Both the position numbers and the translations under genes were made by a program. Below the pieces are notes generated by a model. The model worked only from the letters and a program-made list of their open reading frames with translations. It was not told where the DNA came from and made no database searches. 64,000 bases of DNA from Termitomyces sp. T153 (lineage: Eukaryota > Basidiomycota > Agaricomycetes > Agaricales > Lyophyllaceae): the NCBI GenBank assembly GCA_018296165.2, contig JACKQL020000064.1:124001-188000 (forward strand), written 5' to 3'. Each line of letters starts with the position of its first letter. The stretch's first letter is position 1. Below are positions 1-12,033 of this stretch, piece by piece.

Positions 1-707
1 TCTTCCGTTCATGTATTTTTACCACCAGTCCGGGCTGATATTGACTAGTTGAGCTATATTTATGCCAGTATTCACTACTTATTGGCCTCTGCTACTAATG
101 TAATAAATTCGACAGAGAAGGATAGACCACTTTAGTTGACTCGAAAAAACATAACTTTGCCTGAAAAGCTGCCGTCCCGTAAAGGACTCAGCTTTTCGAG
201 CCCGCTATCATGACATGATTCGGATTTTCGTCTTTGAAAACGACTATCACAGGGTCAGAAATCTGCAATGATGTGGCAAACGCTGAGGACACCGGAACCT
301 GATCCGATATCGGGCAAATTGTTTCAGCCCAGATATCCTGCTAGTTTTGAGTTTTTTCCAAGGTCAAGACGCACAAGACCTTTAAACCTGACAAGAGTGC
401 ACCTTCATCGTGTGGGCGATATTTATCAGTCATGATACTTAGTAGCAAATCCACGAAAGTTTGACGTGTTTACGAGCGAAGTGAATCTGTGAACGTTTAC
501 TCAAGGCCCCGACGACCTCTATCCAGATAACCTTAGGATCTTCACTGAAAAATGCATCGCGAATCTGTACAAACAACACACAGGAGCTACCATTAGAGTT
601 GGGATATGCGGAAAATATGTCGTCCCTTCTAGAGACTACGTAGGTACTCAGCTCAAACAACCACCTGCACGTCACATTAGTCGGCGAATAGATCGGTAGA
701 TTGAGAG
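1..707. other. Left-edge non-coding stretch
   Basis: I see no convincing gene here. A 94-codon minus-strand reading frame overlaps the 3' end of the arabinanase gene but has no recognisable motif and lies in its downstream region, so I treat it as chance. A gene ending left of the window cannot be excluded. Confidence 0.5.
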
Positions 708-2358
708 TTAACATACTGGCCAACCAGAGGAGAAATCAAGGCGATTGATGCCAAGCTGGTACGGGTAACGGGGTCAATGAGAAATACTGAGAAATCCTGA
801 AAATGAATCTCTGAATGACTTACAAAGCTTCCAGATGGTGTATAATAATCTAGTGGCCCGAAAGGATGTTAATCAAGATTAGAGATAGGGGGTTGCAACA
901 TACGGTATACGAGGATCGGCCCATCCACGTCAGTCATAATATCTTGACCACCGGGTCCAATAATCTACGAGTCGAAGAAATCAGTACATCAGCATTGCAT
1001 TATTTAAGAAGTTCGATTTAGGCTCCCGTACGTTATCATGACTGCCTAGAACGAGAGTTCCGCCGCCGTTCAGAAGAGATACACCAGCTTGATCGACATA
1101 ACCGCCCGTTGGGCTTCGTTTAGAGTGTTCGCGTCAAAGATGGTTCCTTAGCATGTTTAGATTCCTGACCTTGTAGATCTCCCAACCCTGATATTATACG
1201 TGCTAGACGTGCCCTGGCAGCAAAGATCCCAAGACGAGAACAGGTAATAGAAATTGCCGAATTTGTAGATAGTGCTGGCCTCAATGGCACCATTGTTAGC
1301 TGTGCGCTGTGCTAGCGACGTGACAGCCGAGCTTGATGGCTTCCCAGTCGAGGAACTTAAGCTTGATGATTTGTTAGCGGACGTGGAGCGAACAAAAATA
1401 GGCACTCAGATGACAAACATTTCGAGCTTGATTCCCGTCCAGAAACTACCGAGAGAGAGGTACCAGTTGCTACCATCTGTGATTCAATTACTGAGTCGTG
1501 TTATTTGTCGGTAGAATAATGGCAGAGTTCACCGATGAGAAGACTGAGGTGTAACAGCTGGATATCAGGAATAATGACAAGGCATTGACGGTTCTTAACT
1601 CACTTGGGATCGATGGCCTGCATTGCACGTCAGTGAACCGCAGAAAATGAAAAGGCAGAACAGTTACGTTGTAGTTATTGCCGGGAGAAGTCGAAGCGAC
1701 AAGACCTTCATTTACAAAGCTTCCTAATAGACTTAGACATGATCAGGGCTCTCACATAGCATGAAGCTCACCAGGCAGTCCAGTAGATGATTTGGCGAAG
1801 AATATAGCAGACTATGGTAGCAAGAAGTCAAGCATATGCCACCATAAAAATGACATTCTGACATTCTGAGACCCAAAAGTTGAGGCCGCGTAATAGAGCT
1901 TTCCTAGATGATTAGTCCAGGATGGCAACATGAAGGTCGCGGAATCTCACGTAGAATTGCCCGTTGAGGTAAGTGCAGTCAGGTGCCCAAAGGGCTCTAT
2001 TAAGCGGCTTCAATTTGTCGGTAGTGGCTACAGAGATATAATTTACCCATTAGATGTTCCCGTATACGGGTCAGTCCAGCTGGCGCCGTTGGGCCAAACC
2101 ATTCCCCTATAGGTCCAGGCGGTGCGATCCGGTGACGTTCGAATTTCAATACCTACACCGGTAGCTTAGAGGAAGATGTTTGAGCCAAGCCGTCACAAAA
2201 ACCGAAAAGAACCTACAGAAGACGAAGTACATTCCAGTATCATCTTTGCACATAGTTGGATCATGGACAGCGGTATCGCCAGTTACTACACCGGGACCAA
2301 CAACAGCTCGAGAGAGGGTAGCGAGCAGGAAGGGCGTGAAACAAGAAAGCAAATTCAT
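708..2358 (-). CDS. GH43 arabinan endo-1,5-alpha-L-arabinosidase
   Basis: Secreted glycoside hydrolase family 43 enzyme that cuts alpha-1,5-arabinan in plant cell-wall pectin. The first exon gives a signal peptide (MNLLSCFTPFLLATLSRA) followed by GVVTGDTAVHDPTMCKDD, holding the catalytic-base Asp of the five-bladed propeller. Later exons read WPNGASWTDPYTGTSNG, LWAPDCTYLNGQFYV, AIDP (pKa-modulating Asp), NGAIEASTIYKFGNFYYL (general-acid Glu), VSLLNGGGTLVLGSHDN and GPGGQDIMTDVDGP, ending in LGINRLDFSSGWPVC and TAA. The coding sequence is split by at least eight short introns, and those I traced have GT...AG borders and keep frame (for example the exon pair ending IKLE and starting ILSSSTGKPS). 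I saw no breaking mutation. The start is the ATG of the signal peptide; an upstream in-frame extension has no secretion signal. It diverges from the dehydrogenase gene at 3133. The family call is strong, exon borders are approximate. Confidence 0.88.
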
Positions 2359-3132
2359 CTTGGATGGTAATTCTGTGACTGTGATACTGTCAGCATTTAT
2401 AGGACATCGGGTTGTGTTCCTTGAAACAACCGATAATGTCCCATCTTGGTGGTCACCACACTGTTTAGAAGTAAAAAATATCACAATTACGGAGCCTAAT
2501 GCGGACCGCCAGTCCTCCGAGGTCGTGTGAGGGTAAGTCCACGTGAAGGTATCAAGCGCGATACATCGGGTTGGGTGTGAGATATTCAGGAGAAATTACA
2601 AGACTTTAGCTCCCATCAGCATGTCTGGAATGACACGCCGAAGGCGGATATTGGTGACCTCCAGAAAGGATATCGTTGCACGGTCACTGAATCAATGTCG
2701 AAACAGCATATCATTGCGTGTTAATTTGACCTAACTGAAACAGACAGTCGTGAATGTAGACGCCTTAAAGTTGTCGCGAGCAGATTCTGATACAGTTAAG
2801 AGTGCAAAGAGTCCCGAGGCACGAATTTTCAACAAAATAACTTTGTGATGAATTCAGAGAGTTAATGAAAGAAAAAAGTGTAAATACGTTAGATGTAAAT
2901 GCTCGAAGACAGTGAAATCTTAATCTCCAGAGAGGACTTGAATCAAGCTCGAATGGGTAGCAAATGGGTCAAACACAGCGTTTACATAACTTCGAGGTCC
3001 GACGTCTTCACACTTTTCACGGAAAGCCTGTCCGGAGGAGTCCATCTACATGACCCCGTGGCCTACCAGAATGCTTCCGGTTTGCGCTCCTATCGATAAA
3101 AACTCCTTTCCTCCCACTAAAGCAACAGCTTA
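2359..3132. promoter_or_regulatory. Divergent intergenic region between GH43 and dehydrogenase genes
   Basis: About 770 bases separate two genes read outward from here, so it should hold both promoters. A 66-codon plus-strand frame at 2899-3099 has no recognisable motif. No operator or motif could be assigned by eye. Confidence 0.5.
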
Positions 3133-4809
3133 ATGGCCATTCCCTCTACCATGCAAGCAGTTAGATGGCATCCTCCTGCCTTCGATATCAGGGTGGAGTC
3201 TGTTCCCATTCCTCAGTACGTGTATGATCGTCGCTTCATTGAGATTTGGGTCTGAGTGCGATCAGAATTCAGCACCCAGACGATGTTATCGTCAAAGTCA
3301 GGGTCAGCCAAACTTTCGTCCATAATAGTTTTGTTAGATAAAGACGATTACGATAGCTCGCTGGTTTATGTGGTACATAAGGCTCACTCGTCTATAACAT
3401 TCATGCCAGCTCAATCATTTGATTCATAGGTAGCGATCTTCATATCTACAGAGGACATGGCGGTATTGACAAAGTGTGAGCATTATCTTGCCGCCAGGGT
3501 ATTTCCAGGTTTCACTTTTTTCGCAGCCATACATCTGGACACGAATTTATTGGGGAAGTTGTATCTTTGGGTTCGAGCTATGGATCGAACGTACAAGGTC
3601 GGCCGAAATTGTATTCTACCTTGAAGGTTGGCGACAAAGTTGTGTCACCTTTCACGAGCAACTGCGGGGAATGCCAGTGAGTCAAGATCATCATCACATC
3701 AAGTTATGCATATATAACCTTTCCGGAGTGTCTGTCGGCTTGGCTATACAGCCAGGTGCCCAGAAGGAGTCCTGTTTGGGTCGGCTCTTCTTGACGGAGG
3801 ACAGGCTCAGTACGTTCGTGTCCCAAGAGGCGGAGGAACACTTTTTAACTTGAGCAATCCCGATACATGGTCCTCATCACTTCCCGCGCAAGAAAAAGAA
3901 AAATGCTTGACTAGGCTTGCCGATGCTTCCCTTCTACTGTTAGCAGATATTTTACCGACTGGCGTTTTCGCTGCACTGCAGGCTCTGACTCATCCCAAAG
4001 TGCAGCCTCTCTTGATAGGGCGACCATGGCCTCTGTGCTTTTCCCCTGAGATAAGCGCTGCAGAAAGCAATGAGGTTGGCTTGACTGCAGAGGATCGCGT
4101 TCTGACCTTTGCTATTATTGGTTTGGGTCCAGTGGGAATTTGTGCGGCTGTCAGTCTCCTCGATGCATTAGCCACGCGGAGAGTCCCCTTCCGTATTGTA
4201 GCAACCGACTTGCTTGAGTCGCGGAGGGAAAAAATGAAGACAGTATATGATGCAATTGATGCGTCTGGCAAAGGAGCGGGAGAGTTCGTGGTCTTGTCGG
4301 CAGATGATGCGAAGGTCTACATTCATGAAACGACAGGAGGTGTTGGGTGTACTGCTGTCCTGGAGGTGTACCTTTTCTCTTAGCCCAGTAAGTAGCATTG
4401 CTGAACAGCTTCTATAGGTCGTTGGTCATCCAGATGCTTTGACCTCAGCATATGATCTCGTTCGTGCTTTTGGTATAATTGTTTCGGTCGGCATGCACAG
4501 AGTGCTACCAATACCATATACTGGTCGCCAATTGTATAACAAGAATGTTTCCTTCGATTTTGGTCGTTGTCCAGCTCGCGCCATGTTTCCTGCGGCATTT
4601 GATTTGTTAGGTGAGTTTCTAACTGACAAATCCAGGTTAACAATCTCAACATATTCAATTCCTTAGTCAAACGCCAAGATGTGTTCGGTACGGTTGGAAA
4701 ACCAGCCAGTCTCATTGACAGAGTTGTGGGCTTCAATGCGGCACCTGAGAGTTATCGTGCATTTGATCAAGGTGAAGTTGGAAAGGTCATTTTCAATCCC
4801 TGGGATTAG
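3133..4809 (+). CDS. Zinc-dependent alcohol dehydrogenase (GroES-like, MDR family)
   Basis: Medium-chain NAD(P)- and zinc-dependent dehydrogenase acting on alcohols or polyols; substrate not determinable. It starts MAIPSTMQAVRWHPPAFDIR. Short introns follow; after splicing the exons read HPDDVIVKVRLAGLCGSDLH (catalytic-zinc Cys, partly on a 16-base micro-exon near 3357-3372), then SGHEFIGEVVSLGS, LKVGDKVVSPFTSNCGEC and CRLGYTARCPEG (the structural-zinc cysteines), LLDGGQAQYVRVPR, and a Rossmann nucleotide site AIIGLGPVGICAAVSLLDA. The last exons read GHPDALTSAYDLVRAFG and FNAAPESYRAFDQGEVGK, ending KVIFNPWD and TAG. Family length is about 400 residues and this matches. At intron 1 the GTACGT donor with the GATCAG acceptor gives the family-typical PQIQHPDD. 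It looks intact. Identity of the family is sure, function within it is not. Confidence 0.9.
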
Positions 4810-5556
4810 TTGTCGGTATATTTATCTGTACTACCCCCTTAGACATAAACTAGCTTTCGCCATCGTCAGGAATGTCGACAGCTCATGCGAACAAATTGAC
4901 GTTTGATAAATAAAGAAATTCCAGATGCGTTTACTTGTGGATCAGCTGGTTTTGGCATAGGTCTTTTATCAGGCTATAAGTACAAAAAAATACATTAACC
5001 TTTGATAGGGCACAGAAGCGGGCCAACTTCGCTCTTCGCGAGGGGCCGTGAGGGCGTTTACAGCTTCTCAAAAGAAACACATCAGAATGAAAAATTTTCG
5101 AGATATGGAGGAAATTGGATCGTGGAGTTCGATGCGAAGGGCACCAAGCAGCCAAGACAACTGCCATGGAAGAAACTCTAGGCGTTGAAGGATGGGATGA
5201 GTATGTAGTCGGATGAGGTCCTTAAGCATTAAGCTTCGGGGTTGATCGAAGCAGGTCATACCTTTTGGTAAACTCCTGTGAAGGGCACTTAGAGTTCTCT
5301 AGCCGTTACAGATTACTGAAAAGTTTAAGCAGTCAGTAGATCTAGAGTCAGGAGGGGTTCAACTAGAAGCTTAGACTGAGTTCGAAGCAAAGAAACAAAT
5401 GATAACAACTGGAATATGGCGATCGCCCTTGTGCACTGGGCCTCGCACATCATATAATCCAACGTGTTTGAATTTATTCAGACTACTTACTGGCCTCATG
5501 TTAGTGGCTTAGAACGCTTTCCGCCACCTTTGAATGATTTGTTTTCAATAGTGTCC
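4810..5556. other. Intergenic, no gene recognised
   Basis: This stretch lies between two plus-strand genes and should include the dehydrogenase terminator and the MON1 promoter. Short frames exist on both strands around 4930-5260 but none shows a family motif or a plausible gene structure. Confidence 0.5.
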
Positions 5557-7869
5557 ATGCCGCGGTCTCCCTCACGAACCCGAACGCCTCCGAGTAGTTC
5601 GTCAACTTCTGACGTTGCTCCGAAGACACCAACATCCCTTCTTGTCGCACCCAACATTCGCTCGTCACCATCTCTGTCTAACCTCCATATTCACAGCCCC
5701 TCCTTAGAGTTGTCTAATATACTCCCTGTACCGTCAATACACACACAATCGTCAAGTGTTCTTGATAGTACGGCCTCATCAGTCATCAATCTGGATCTGA
5801 ACGAGGGAATCCTGGTACATGATGGCGATGTGGAAAAAGAGTGTCCAGAAGAGATTAATGTCACAACCTTGGAGTCCAATATTCAGAGAAGCGACGAAGC
5901 GTCTAAAAGAACGCTGCGCGATCATCTCAGGAGGACTCTAAGCCACGCAACTATAAGATCAGGTATCGTTCTTTTGCTCGATTTACTTCACGAAGATTGA
6001 CCATTTAGGAGGAGGTGCAGCGATTTCTCACTCATATCTCAAGGACACGTCGCCGGACGATGAAGATATCAAGTTCGATTCCGGTAATGTCGCAGACTTG
6101 AAATTGACTGAGCGAGACTCATCATAAGATTCAAGTATCCAGATATACTCCTAGGCAGTACTTTGTGCTCACTGATGCTGGGAAGCCTGTCTTCGTCAGG
6201 TCGCTTCATTCAATTACTTACATCATTTGAGACTCATTGTGTAACAGCCGACCAGATGGAGAGGACTCCGGGAACACAGCAGCTACTGTTGGCGTAATGC
6301 AAGCTCTTATATCCGTCTTCCTCGATGACAATGACAAAATGAGATGCATCAACGCTGGAAGAACGCGTATCTCATTCGTACTTCGGCCCCCTTTGTATTA
6401 CGCCTGTTCTTCATCATGGGGAGAACCTGAATCAGTGGTGAGTCTACTTACACCAATTTGCAAATTTGTTCCCTCTCAACAACGCTGTTGAAGAAAGACA
6501 CGCTCTCACCTGGAATATCTCCATCTCCAAATCTTGAGTATTGTCACGGCAGTGCAACTACGGCGGATATTTGAGCGACGGACAAACTTTGACCTGGGAC
6601 GACTACTGAATGGTGAGCACAGTCTTTCCCATCTTATGTTACTCTGCTAGTCTTACTCAGGTGTCACAGGAGCTGAAAATCTCCTCTCGTCCTTGTTGAT
6701 CCGGCTCGAGCTCGACCTCTCCATGAGTACATCGTCTCTTCAATGCCTTAAACTAGACTCAAATTTAAGGAAACGAGCGGCTGAAGCGCTGTTACCTCCT
6801 TCCAAATTGAAGGGTATTCTATACATCATCCTTATGGCAGAAGGCAAAGTTATTACTCTCATCAGACCCAAGAAACACTCAATACATCCTGCTGGTAAGA
6901 AACTGCCCTCGAAATGAGGATTTTCACTACCATGAAACTCCTTCAGACATCCACATCACTCTCAATACAATTCACTCGCCCTCAGTATTAAACTCGCCTG
7001 CCTCCTCATCGTGGATTCCGCTTTGTCTACCAAAATACAATTCATCAAGTTTCGTCAATGCCTACATATCTTTTTTGTGCCGAAATAATGAAGTTGCTTC
7101 ATCCCTATCTCAACTCCAGTCTGAAGATGCCAACTCAAAACCTACTCTGACGACGCAAGAACAGATGGTTCCGCCTTATATGGCTTCGACAAAATTGTGT
7201 ATCGCCCTGGTTTGCATAAGTGGTGGCGGCGATGTAGAATCCATACGAGGGTGGTGTGAAGCAGCAACTACGGTGGGTTTTATGCAATTTTGCACACCAT
7301 GAATTTGCTTATGAATTGTACAGCGACTTGAAAAGGATGGGATGTTAGATGCCATAATCAATGCATGCTCGTCCGGACAGATTGAATACTCCGTTGGAGA
7401 TCTGGGTATACCAGGACTTCGTCATTTTATTTATAAGTCACGGTCTCAAGTACAAATCACGACGCCTACATTCGAGGATCCTTATGGTTATCTTGAGGAT
7501 CGTCGGAGGTAAAAACTTCAGAAGAATATTCTTGAGGTTGTCGTCTGATTCTAGCTCAGGTTAATTACCCTGTATCAAATCCTGCATGACGCAATCCACG
7601 CCAAGTCGGGTCAGGAAGGAACTCTCAAACTTCAATACATTCGGACGGAGAAGGAGAGTGTTATGGGCTGGGTTAGTAACAGATTCAAGTCTTCCTTCCC
7701 GCCTCTGATCTGATCTTCGTGAATATAGATAACTCAACCTTTTGAACTCTACATTGCATTGTCTCCGATGTTGCCGAAGGCGGCCGCTGTTGGGGCTGCC
7801 AATGCTGTTGCACGGTGGGTTAAAAAAGAAGAAGCGAAGTTGTTCTTGAGAGATGCACCGGTATTTTGA
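5557..7869 (+). CDS. MON1: Vacuolar fusion protein MON1
   Basis: MON1 pairs with CCZ1 to form the exchange factor that activates the Rab7/Ypt7 GTPase on late endosomes and vacuoles. The N-terminal 140 residues are Ser/Pro/Thr-rich (MPRSPSRTRTPPSSSS) as in fungal MON1. The longin core is then recognisable across several exons: YFVLTDAGKPVF, GVMQALISVFLDDNDKMRCI, a QILSIVTAVQLRRIFERR segment with NFDLGRLLNG, ILYIILMAEGKVITLIRPKK, then HSIHPADIHI, SWIPLCLPKYNSSSFVNAYI and GLRHFIYKSRSQVQ. The C-terminus FELYIALSPMLPKAAAVGAA with WVKKEEAKLFLRDAPVF is diagnostic. Introns are short. I chose the ATG at 5557 because the earlier in-frame methionine adds residues unlike the family. It looks intact; exon borders were not all fixed. 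Confidence 0.9.
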
Positions 7870-9091
7870 ATGTTTATATTCTACTGGTGTTGTGACCGGA
7901 AGTGCCTCAGCCTCACTGCCACTCACGTGTGTAGTATATGCGATCCCTGCGCATGGGAGATTACAGACGAAATATGTAGAAAGGATGATGCAATTAACAC
8001 ACTTGAGGCTCAACTGTAACGAAGTTACGGTTTAGTTTCACGCAATGTAAACCAGACCAATAAGTATGTAATGGATTTCAGTACTGTCGGTGAAACCAGA
8101 TATGAAACGAGATGTCGGATGGCTTCGGCTTCCATCAATATCATACGGATTCCTTAGATAATAGGGAACTTACATCTATAGTACACAAAATATGAGTGTG
8201 CCAAGTTTTGTATTTTTTTACTTTCGAGGAAGGATGCCAGAGACATCCCAATGGAAGGGTCGTTTTGAACGTGAAATGAAACGTGACGGGTATGTGACCC
8301 TGCCAAACTTTAGCACTCCGCGTCACAGTTTGCGAAGAGTCCAGGATAGGGATGCCGAGCTGAGTTTAAATATTTGTCACGCCAATTCGTCCCTCTGTCG
8401 TTCGAAGCCTTGCTTTCTCCCTTTTATACGCATTATACATAATCAGATTAAGCCAGATTAGTAGATATCATGTATCCTCACCTACACGACAACTTTGAGA
8501 AAAATTAGACCTATAACACGCTGGAAATACACAGATGATAGTAGATGAAATAGTAAAATTCGACCATCCTCACAAGTTTGATTTTTGCTTCCCAATGACA
8601 CGAGGTGTCTAGCTTTTTACCATAGTATCTCTTCATGATGTATTTAGTCCTTTCCAAACAACTTGAACAAAACTTGAGGCTAGAGGCTGAAACCAAAGAC
8701 AATCTCGACTGAACTTGCAAAATTTGGCCCAATGATCAAGCAATCGCCACACAACACCGGGCTCATTCATACCAGACTCAAGATCCAAAGATTTACAGTC
8801 TAGTTGTACTTAAGTTAGGAAGGATCAGATACAGAAGTGGCTCGATCCCTCAAAAAATTACATTTTGCAACTCCCTACGGTTTTGCATCCCAGTACACGC
8901 GATAGTATGGCCTTCTATAAATCTAGCCGTCGGCTTGGATTACTATCGCCCATCATTGTTGTGATTTGTGTGTGATGACCGCCTTTTTCCATTTATAGAT
9001 TTGAAGTTAACGGCGGAAAGTAGATAACTTTTGTCACAATTGGTCACGGACTCGCCTGTCACTGAAAAGTATTTGAGGTGTCTTTAATTTC
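7870..9091. other. Intergenic, about 1.2 kb without a recognised gene
   Basis: Between MON1 and the IGR-motif gene. The longest frame (8192-8461, plus) has no motif I recognise. Base composition is mixed. I see no repeat or mobile-element trace. Confidence 0.5.
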
Positions 9092-9671
9092 ATGTTCTTC
9101 GCCAGCTTGGCCTCTACGTCGCGATTGTGCGCCGCAGCACCTCGCTTTACACGCTCAGTGGTCAACAGAGCCGCGTCTTGGCCTGTTCCTTCACCGCGGG
9201 GTATCGTCTTTGCCTTCAAAAGCTCGACACAAATACTCACCATTGAAAACCTTCGAAATAGATACCATCACCACTCCTGCGGAATTCCTCAAGGCAATCG
9301 GCCGTTCCTCCGAGACCAAACTAGAGGTTGACCAGTGGGATGCACTATGGAAGCTGTCAGGACATGATTTGAGGCAGAAGGGACTAGCTGTTCGTGACAG
9401 AAGGTATGTTGAACTTGGTAAACTTCTGAGACAGGTTTATATTGAAAGGCATCTTATATCGTAGATATATACTATGGTGTATGGAGAAGTATCGTAGTGG
9501 GCTTCCAATTGAATCTTTCGCCCACGAGCCACGGCCGAAAAAGACAGTTCGGGGGTAAGACATTTGTGTAATTCGTCCGTATCATGTTCATGCTATGTTT
9601 TTAGTTGGGGCCCATCGGTACAAAACGGAAAACGAATACGGTCAAGACGAGACAAGAGCAAGAAGAAATAG
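9092..9671 (+). CDS. Mitochondrial small-subunit ribosomal protein mS41 (IGR motif, FYV4-like)
   Basis: Component of the mitochondrial small ribosomal subunit. The first exon encodes an Arg/Ala/Ser-rich, acid-poor presequence (MFFASLASTSRLCAAAPRFT). The body reads TPAEFLKAIGRSSETKLEVD with the IGR motif, then WDALWKLSGHDLRQKGLAVR, and after splicing at 9403 RRYILWCMEKYRSGLPIESF, ending with a basic tail (NGKRIRSRRDKSKKK) and TAG. Two GT...AG introns in the second half are clear. The join between presequence and body is not: the body is in another frame, and the only GT...AG that restores it is a 22-base stretch at about 9211, shorter than usual fungal introns. It may be an unusual splice, or the start may lie elsewhere. 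The family call rests on the IGR domain. Confidence 0.75.
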
Positions 9672-9754
9672 TTTTCATTATTTGATTTTGAATCAATTCG
9701 TTGATAATATAGACGCTTGTGATGGTCACCTCTGGAACTCATCATTCTGCTGCA

Positions 9755-10048
9755 TAAGCATATGTACCAACGGAGGATGCGACTGCTATCAAGACTCAAG
9801 TTTCCAAAATTTGGGTGAAATGGCAAAGGGAGAGTCAGAAATCGGAAGGTGTCCGAAGAGATTACCCCATCAGTATGCTTTCGACATCATCGCCAACGCT
9901 GGAACAATATTTAGCGTTCCAAAAACCCAAATTTGCATCAAACATTGTGATAACATACTCTATTTCGGCTTCTAGTAACCCTCTTCCTACTTCTCCGGCC
10001 GTAAATCATTCAGAACATACTCAAAGCAGGCTTCAACATCTACCTTGA
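9755..10048 (+). CDS. Uncharacterised open frame downstream of mS41
   Basis: A 98-codon frame with gene-like codon use (...AYVPTEDATAIKTQVSKIWV ... HTQSRLQHLP) but no in-frame ATG near its beginning and no family I recognise. A single TAA separates it from an upstream ATG at about 9722 (MVTSGTHHSAA). It could be the last exon of a small unrecognised gene, a relic, or chance. Confidence 0.25.
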
Positions 10049-10403
10049 GCTCTTGCACAATTTATATTGTACATTGTGACCGAATAGACCATATACATAT
10101 GTATGTAGACATGTGGATCCATACTCAAAGCATTTCAGGTCCTTCGGGCGACTCAAAGTCTGAAGCACAGTGGCATTTGCACAATTTGTTTCTTTTATAA
10201 TTCAGCGTGGCTGGCCGATATCTGTTGTTATAACTTGCCGCCTGAAAACCTCTCGGCGAATACATACATGTGATGTGATCCGCACCCGGTGCCTTTTAAC
10301 ATGACCCCTACATCTAGGTGTGAATCACGGACCATACATAGATAAGGGTTCACACACTTTCTCCGAGCCATTTGAAAATTCCGTCTTCCTCCTCCACAAC
10401 GAC
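10049..10403. other. Intergenic region upstream of SEC14-like gene
   Basis: Nothing recognisable beyond the presumed promoter of the plus-strand gene that follows. Confidence 0.45.
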
Positions 10404-11798
10404 ATGTCTGGAGAGTCGGAGGATCACTGGCAGGTCCAGGCATTAGAGGCTTTTCGAAAACAGGTTTTCAACGAAGGGATACTTCATGACGGGGATTCTG
10501 TGGGTACTGATGACGAAACGTTACTGTAAGTACAGTAACTCGATTGTTGAAGTGAGAGGTTGAACTTCAGTGAAGGCGGTTTCTGCGCGCTCGCAAGTTT
10601 GATCTGCTTGCAGCCAAGAAGATGCTTAAAGACTGTCAGGAGTGGCGTAAGACAGTTGAAGGGGTGGGGATTGATGAGCTATACAAAGCGATAGATCCGT
10701 TCAACGTGCGTTCGCCCTCGAGCTCAAGTATAATGATCAACCCCTTATCTTCAGTATCCTGAACGAGGGGCAGTCTTCGAATGCTGGCCGATGTGGTTCC
10801 ACAAGGTGCGCTTCATCGAGGGTGAAATTCATGGTCACTTCTACAATATTGCTCGTGTAACAGACAGATAAAGTTGCTTCTCGCTCAAATAAGGCCACGT
10901 TACTCAGTTTCTAACCCTTGATATTTGATAGAAAGGTCGACCTTTAAACATTCATTATTTCAGTGGGATGAATCTCCCCAAGCTTTACGAAGTCTGTACG
11001 CCTGAGCGACATTGGCAGAGTATCTTAGTCAATGCAGAATGTGTGAGTGCGTTCTTGACCTTTCGAGGCCTTGTTCACTCGGTAATGGATAGCTGGCTCG
11101 TGAAATTTTGCCCGCCGCGACAAGAAAAGCTGGCCAACCGATAGGGTCAGTTTTTGTCATTGTTGATCTGAAGGGGTTTGGGTGAGTTTCTACTTTCTCA
11201 ACTTTAATCAAGATCATATTTACTCATCTTATCTTGTAGATTGTCACAGTTTTGGCAGATGAAAACTCTCGCTCGAAAATCCTTTCAAATATCGCAAGAT
11301 TACTTCCCCGAAACGTGAGCGATCTGTTTCTTTGTATCGGTACCTTTTTTTCATAGTTCTGCCAATAGCATGGGCCAACTGGCGATTGTCAACGCTCCTT
11401 CCATTTTTCCTGTGATATGGGGCATGATCAAGCCTTGGATATCGAAAGAGACAGCTGACAAAGTGGATATCCTAGGCAGCGACTATAAGGATGTTCTGCT
11501 CAAGCTTATTGATGCTGACTGTCTACCAAGTTCGCTTGGGGGTACGTGCGAGTGTCCTGAGTACGGAGGATGCCACAAGAGCTGTCCAGGACCTTGGATG
11601 GACGGCCGAGTTGGATGGGAATCTGCAAGGCAGAAGACATCTTCCAATACTTTGTTGAGAATGCCAATAGACAATTCTCATCATCACACGAGCTCAACGG
11701 AAAAGCTTTCGCGTGCGACTCACGGGCCCAAATCAAGCACTGTGGTCACAGAAAATACAATGACAGGTGGAGTCCTGTATCTGGAAGAAGCAAAGTGA
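10404..11798 (+). CDS. SEC14-type CRAL-TRIO phosphatidylinositol transfer protein
   Basis: Cytosolic lipid-exchange protein of the Sec14 family that binds phosphatidylinositol and phosphatidylcholine and supports Golgi traffic. It starts MSGESEDHWQVQALEAFRKQ. The CRAL-TRIO N-domain reads LLRRFLRARKFDLLAAKKML, followed by CQEWRKTVEGVGIDELYKAI. The lipid-binding domain gives YPEREAVFECWPMWFHK, RPLNIHYFSGMNLPKLYEVC, SVFVIVDLKGFGLSQFWQMK, SQDYFPETMGQLAIVNAPS and FPVIWGMIKPWISKETADKV, ending in DCLPSSLGGTCECPEYGGCH. About 60 residues of low-complexity tail follow to TGA at 11796. Several introns of about 50-70 bases interrupt it. The tail from about 11600 is less family-like, so the true stop or a further intron could differ. 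It is the last host gene before the transposon block. Confidence 0.85.
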
Positions 11799-12033
11799 GA
11801 GGCTGGTGTAAGTGTCCGCCTTGTAAACTCTGTGTATCAAGACATTTACATTTGATTTACTGTAGATTGTGATTTTTTAGACTCGATTACTATATTCTGT
11901 GGCACTCCAATTTCACTGGCTGATTCTTTGTTTAAATATGTTGCAGGTGCAGGCCACTGGAAAGTCAACATACTTGGGACATGACAATGGATTGGCAGTT
12001 GAGTTTTATGTGAGGAGTCAGGTTGACAGTCCA
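11799..12033. other. Host flank of element A, with left target-site copy
   Basis: AT-rich non-coding sequence ending in GTCCA at 12029-12033. The same five bases follow the other end of element A at 27458-27462, so this is the left copy of its target-site duplication. Confidence 0.8.

Noticed and set aside
439..723. 94-codon minus frame at the left edge
   Set aside because: No motif, overlaps the last codons and downstream region of the GH43 gene in another frame.
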